Made by a program: the position numbers and the translations under genes. The notes below the pieces were generated by a model, which had not been told where the DNA came from, did no database searches, and saw only the letters and a list, made by a program, of their open reading frames with translations. DNA of 6,178 nucleotides from DATMFV01 sp035555975. Its GTDB lineage: Bacteria; Verrucomicrobiota; Verrucomicrobiia; Chthoniobacterales; Chthoniobacteraceae. The stretch covers positions 1 through 6,178 of the forward strand of contig DATMFV010000139.1 in the NCBI GenBank assembly GCA_035555975.1, written 5' to 3'. Positions 5,161-6,178 of this stretch are shown here, piece after piece. Numbering within the stretch: position 1 is the stretch's first letter; each line of letters opens with the position of its first letter.

Positions 5161-5970
5161 CTACCCCCCATACGCCTGATATTTGCGCACGCCCCGGCTC
5201 CAGAGAAACTGCGAGAGGGCAAAGACGGCGGCGACCCACGCCGTCTGGATGGCAAGGCCGCGCCAGAGCGCTTCGCCCGCGACCCGCTCCATGACGATCT
5301 GGACCGGGAAGAACATCTGGTAGGGGAACGGGGTGAACATCAGGACGTTCTGGAACCAGAGGGGCATGATATCGAGGGGGAAGGTCTGGCCGCTCAGGAA
5401 ATACTCAAAAGAGTAGACGATGAAGAGGAGCGTGCTGATTTCGAGCACCCAGAACGCCATCAGGGCGACGCAGTAGGCGATCAAAAACGACAATGCCGCC
5501 GAAAGGGCGACCGAGAGGCCGAAAACGGGCCAGGTGGTCCAGTCGGAGGGCCAGACGATCACCTCCCGGAACCAGAAGAAGATGGCGGCGACCGGCAGGA
5601 GGGTCACCAGCGTGTAGATGAGCCGGTAGGAGAGAAAGAGCGAGAAGCGGTAGGCGATGTAGTTGAACGGCTTGACGAGGTAGGCGTTCATTTGGCCGTC
5701 GCGGATGTCGGCGGCGATCTGCCATTCGTCCTCGGTCGGCGTGACGAGGTTGTCGACCAGCAGGACGAGCAGGAAGTACCAGATCATCTGATGGTAGCCG
5801 TAGCTGCCGACTGACCCGCTTTCAGAGAAGATCGCCTGCCAGATCAGGACCGTTCCTGCGAGCGGCGCAAGGGCGAAGAGGGAGCGGAGCAGGAAGTTCC
5901 ACCGGTAGACGAAGGTGTTTTGCAGCCCGACATCGAAGACTTTGCCGTATTTTTCTAACGTGGGGCGCAT
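5161..5970 (-). CDS. ABC-2 type transporter permease (COG4587-like half)
   Basis: This 269-residue protein has about six membrane segments (near 28-48, 62-80, 114-134, 148-173, 175-196, 236-256). After the second comes DEWQIAADIRDGQMNAYLVKPFNYIAYRF (81-109); the 'I-DG-L-AYL-KP-NY' form is typical of the COG4587 type of ABC2_membrane_6 permeases. It ends with RKYQAYGG, like many homologues. It is the first gene of the three-gene operon and likely forms a heteromer with the permease at 3054-3851. The start is ATG 5970 (MRPTLEKYGKVFDVGLQNTF), giving the usual amphipathic N-terminal helix; a frame open to 6126 adds 52 residues without a family match. No Shine-Dalgarno is visible. The partner ATPase (COG4586-like) is not within the 208 bp upstream. 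The family is firm; the transported substance is unknown. Confidence 0.91.
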   Translation of the reverse strand: MRPTLEKYGKVFDVGLQNTFVYRWNFLLRSLFALAPLAGTVLIWQAIFSESGSVGSYGYHQMIWYFLLVLLVDNLVTPTEDEWQIAADIRDGQMNAYLVKPFNYIAYRFSLFLSYRLIYTLVTLLPVAAIFFWFREVIVWPSDWTTWPVFGLSVALSAALSFLIAYCVALMAFWVLEISTLLFIVYSFEYFLSGQTFPLDIMPLWFQNVLMFTPFPYQMFFPVQIVMERVAGEALWRGLAIQTAWVAAVFALSQFLWSRGVRKYQAYGG

Positions 5971-5981
5971 GGGAAGACGGC

Positions 5982-6011
5982 AGTAAAGCAGGCTTCGGAG
6001 AGGTGGCGCAA
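5982..6011 (-). promoter_or_regulatory. Candidate promoter of the permease-GH8-permease operon
   Basis: On the minus strand TTGCGC (6011-6006), an 18-bp spacer and TTTACT (5987-5982) resemble a -35/-10 pair (about 3/6 and 4/6 consensus). TTTACT ends 11 nt before the ATG, so the transcript would have almost no leader. An alternative, TTGCTT, 15 bp, TTTAAT (6073-6047), has a better -10 (5/6) but short spacing and overlaps the palindrome at 6069. Both are weak pattern matches. Confidence 0.25.
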
Positions 6012-6068
6012 GGTCTCTTTGTGAGGGGTCGAGTCTAACGGGTGTGATTAAAAGTGGTGCAGATAAGA

Positions 6069-6170
6069 AGCAACCTGAAGGGTTGCTCAAGCGGGGCAGC
6101 CGGGGGTAAGCGCGAGAGCGCGCCACCCCCGGAGAACCCGGTGGGAGAGAAATCGACCCTGAAAGGGTCG
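6069..6170. repeat. Cluster of three palindromes, REP/BIME-like intergenic repeat
   Basis: Three stem-loops stand in a row. First, AGCAACC (6069-6075) with GGTTGCT (6081-6087). Second, a long one: CCGGGGGT (6100-6107) with ACCCCCGG (6125-6132), continued inward by GCGCG (6110-6114) with CGCGC (6119-6123) around an AGAG loop. Third, CGACCCT (6154-6160) with AGGGTCG (6164-6170) around GAA. The outer two are variants of one design, with loops TGAAG and GAA. From memory, similar GGGGGTGGCGC...TTACCCCC palindromes flanked by CAACCC/GGGTTG stems are common intergenic repeats in planctomycete and verrucomicrobial genomes; this cannot be verified here. The cluster is at the window edge and may continue. 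It carries no coding sequence. Confidence 0.7.
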
Positions 6171-6178
6171 CAGCGGAT

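Noticed and set aside
3851..5179. A 442-codon open frame on the plus strand opposite the GH8 gene
   Set aside because: It is a by-product of high GC at third positions. Its product is a low-complexity Gly/Val/Glu string without any domain, while the minus strand gives a complete GH8 with signal peptide.
5129..5239. Longer GH8 start at 5239
   Set aside because: The extra 37 residues would overlap the upstream permease and place the signal peptide inside the protein.
5971..6126. Longer first-permease start at 6126
   Set aside because: The 52 extra residues resemble no permease N-terminus and come from the palindrome and leader region.
6069..6170. The palindrome cluster as a CRISPR array or recombination attachment site
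   Set aside because: The units differ in length and sequence, there are no regular spacers, and no integrase or Cas gene is present.

Overview
The window is GC-rich, gene-dense bacterial chromosome. The best guess for its source is Verrucomicrobiota or a close PVC relative. That guess rests on the style of the bL33 and TraR/DksA-type proteins (both with decayed zinc sites), on the lack of Shine-Dalgarno sequences before the genes, and on GGGGGTGGCGC-type palindromic repeats; it is inference, not proof. No mobile-element gene, tRNA, rRNA or CRISPR array was seen.

Layout. (1) 1-640, minus: the first 213 residues of a TolQ/ExbB/MotA-family proton channel, running off the left edge. It is divergent from (2) 756-1553, plus: a secreted protein of unknown function with a possible LolA-like fold. 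(3) 1678-2720, minus: three housekeeping genes in the order traR/dksA-like, rpmG (bL33, 57 aa), rpsR (bS18). A strong 10-bp hairpin separates the first from the ribosomal pair. (4) 2721-3053: a 333-bp gap with no convincing gene but three short inverted repeats. (5) 3054-5970, minus: a tight three-gene operon of ABC-2 permease, secreted family-8 glycosidase (GH8), and a second ABC-2 permease. (6) 5971-6178: a leader region and a cluster of palindromes running off the right edge.

The most interesting unit is region 5. The two permeases look like the two different halves (COG4587-like and COG3694-like) of one heteromeric ABC transporter. A signal-peptide-bearing GH8 enzyme sits between them, 32 bp after the first and sharing an ATGA overlap with the second. 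No ATP-binding subunit is in the window. The GH8 has Asn where cellulase-type GH8 enzymes carry the catalytic Asp, which points to the chitosanase/lichenase-like subfamily (GH8b). A reasonable but unproven reading is an envelope glycan or glycan-fragment transport module with a built-in glycanase.

The divergent TolQ-like channel and secreted protein also belong to the cell envelope. The ribosomal and TraR genes are ordinary growth functions.
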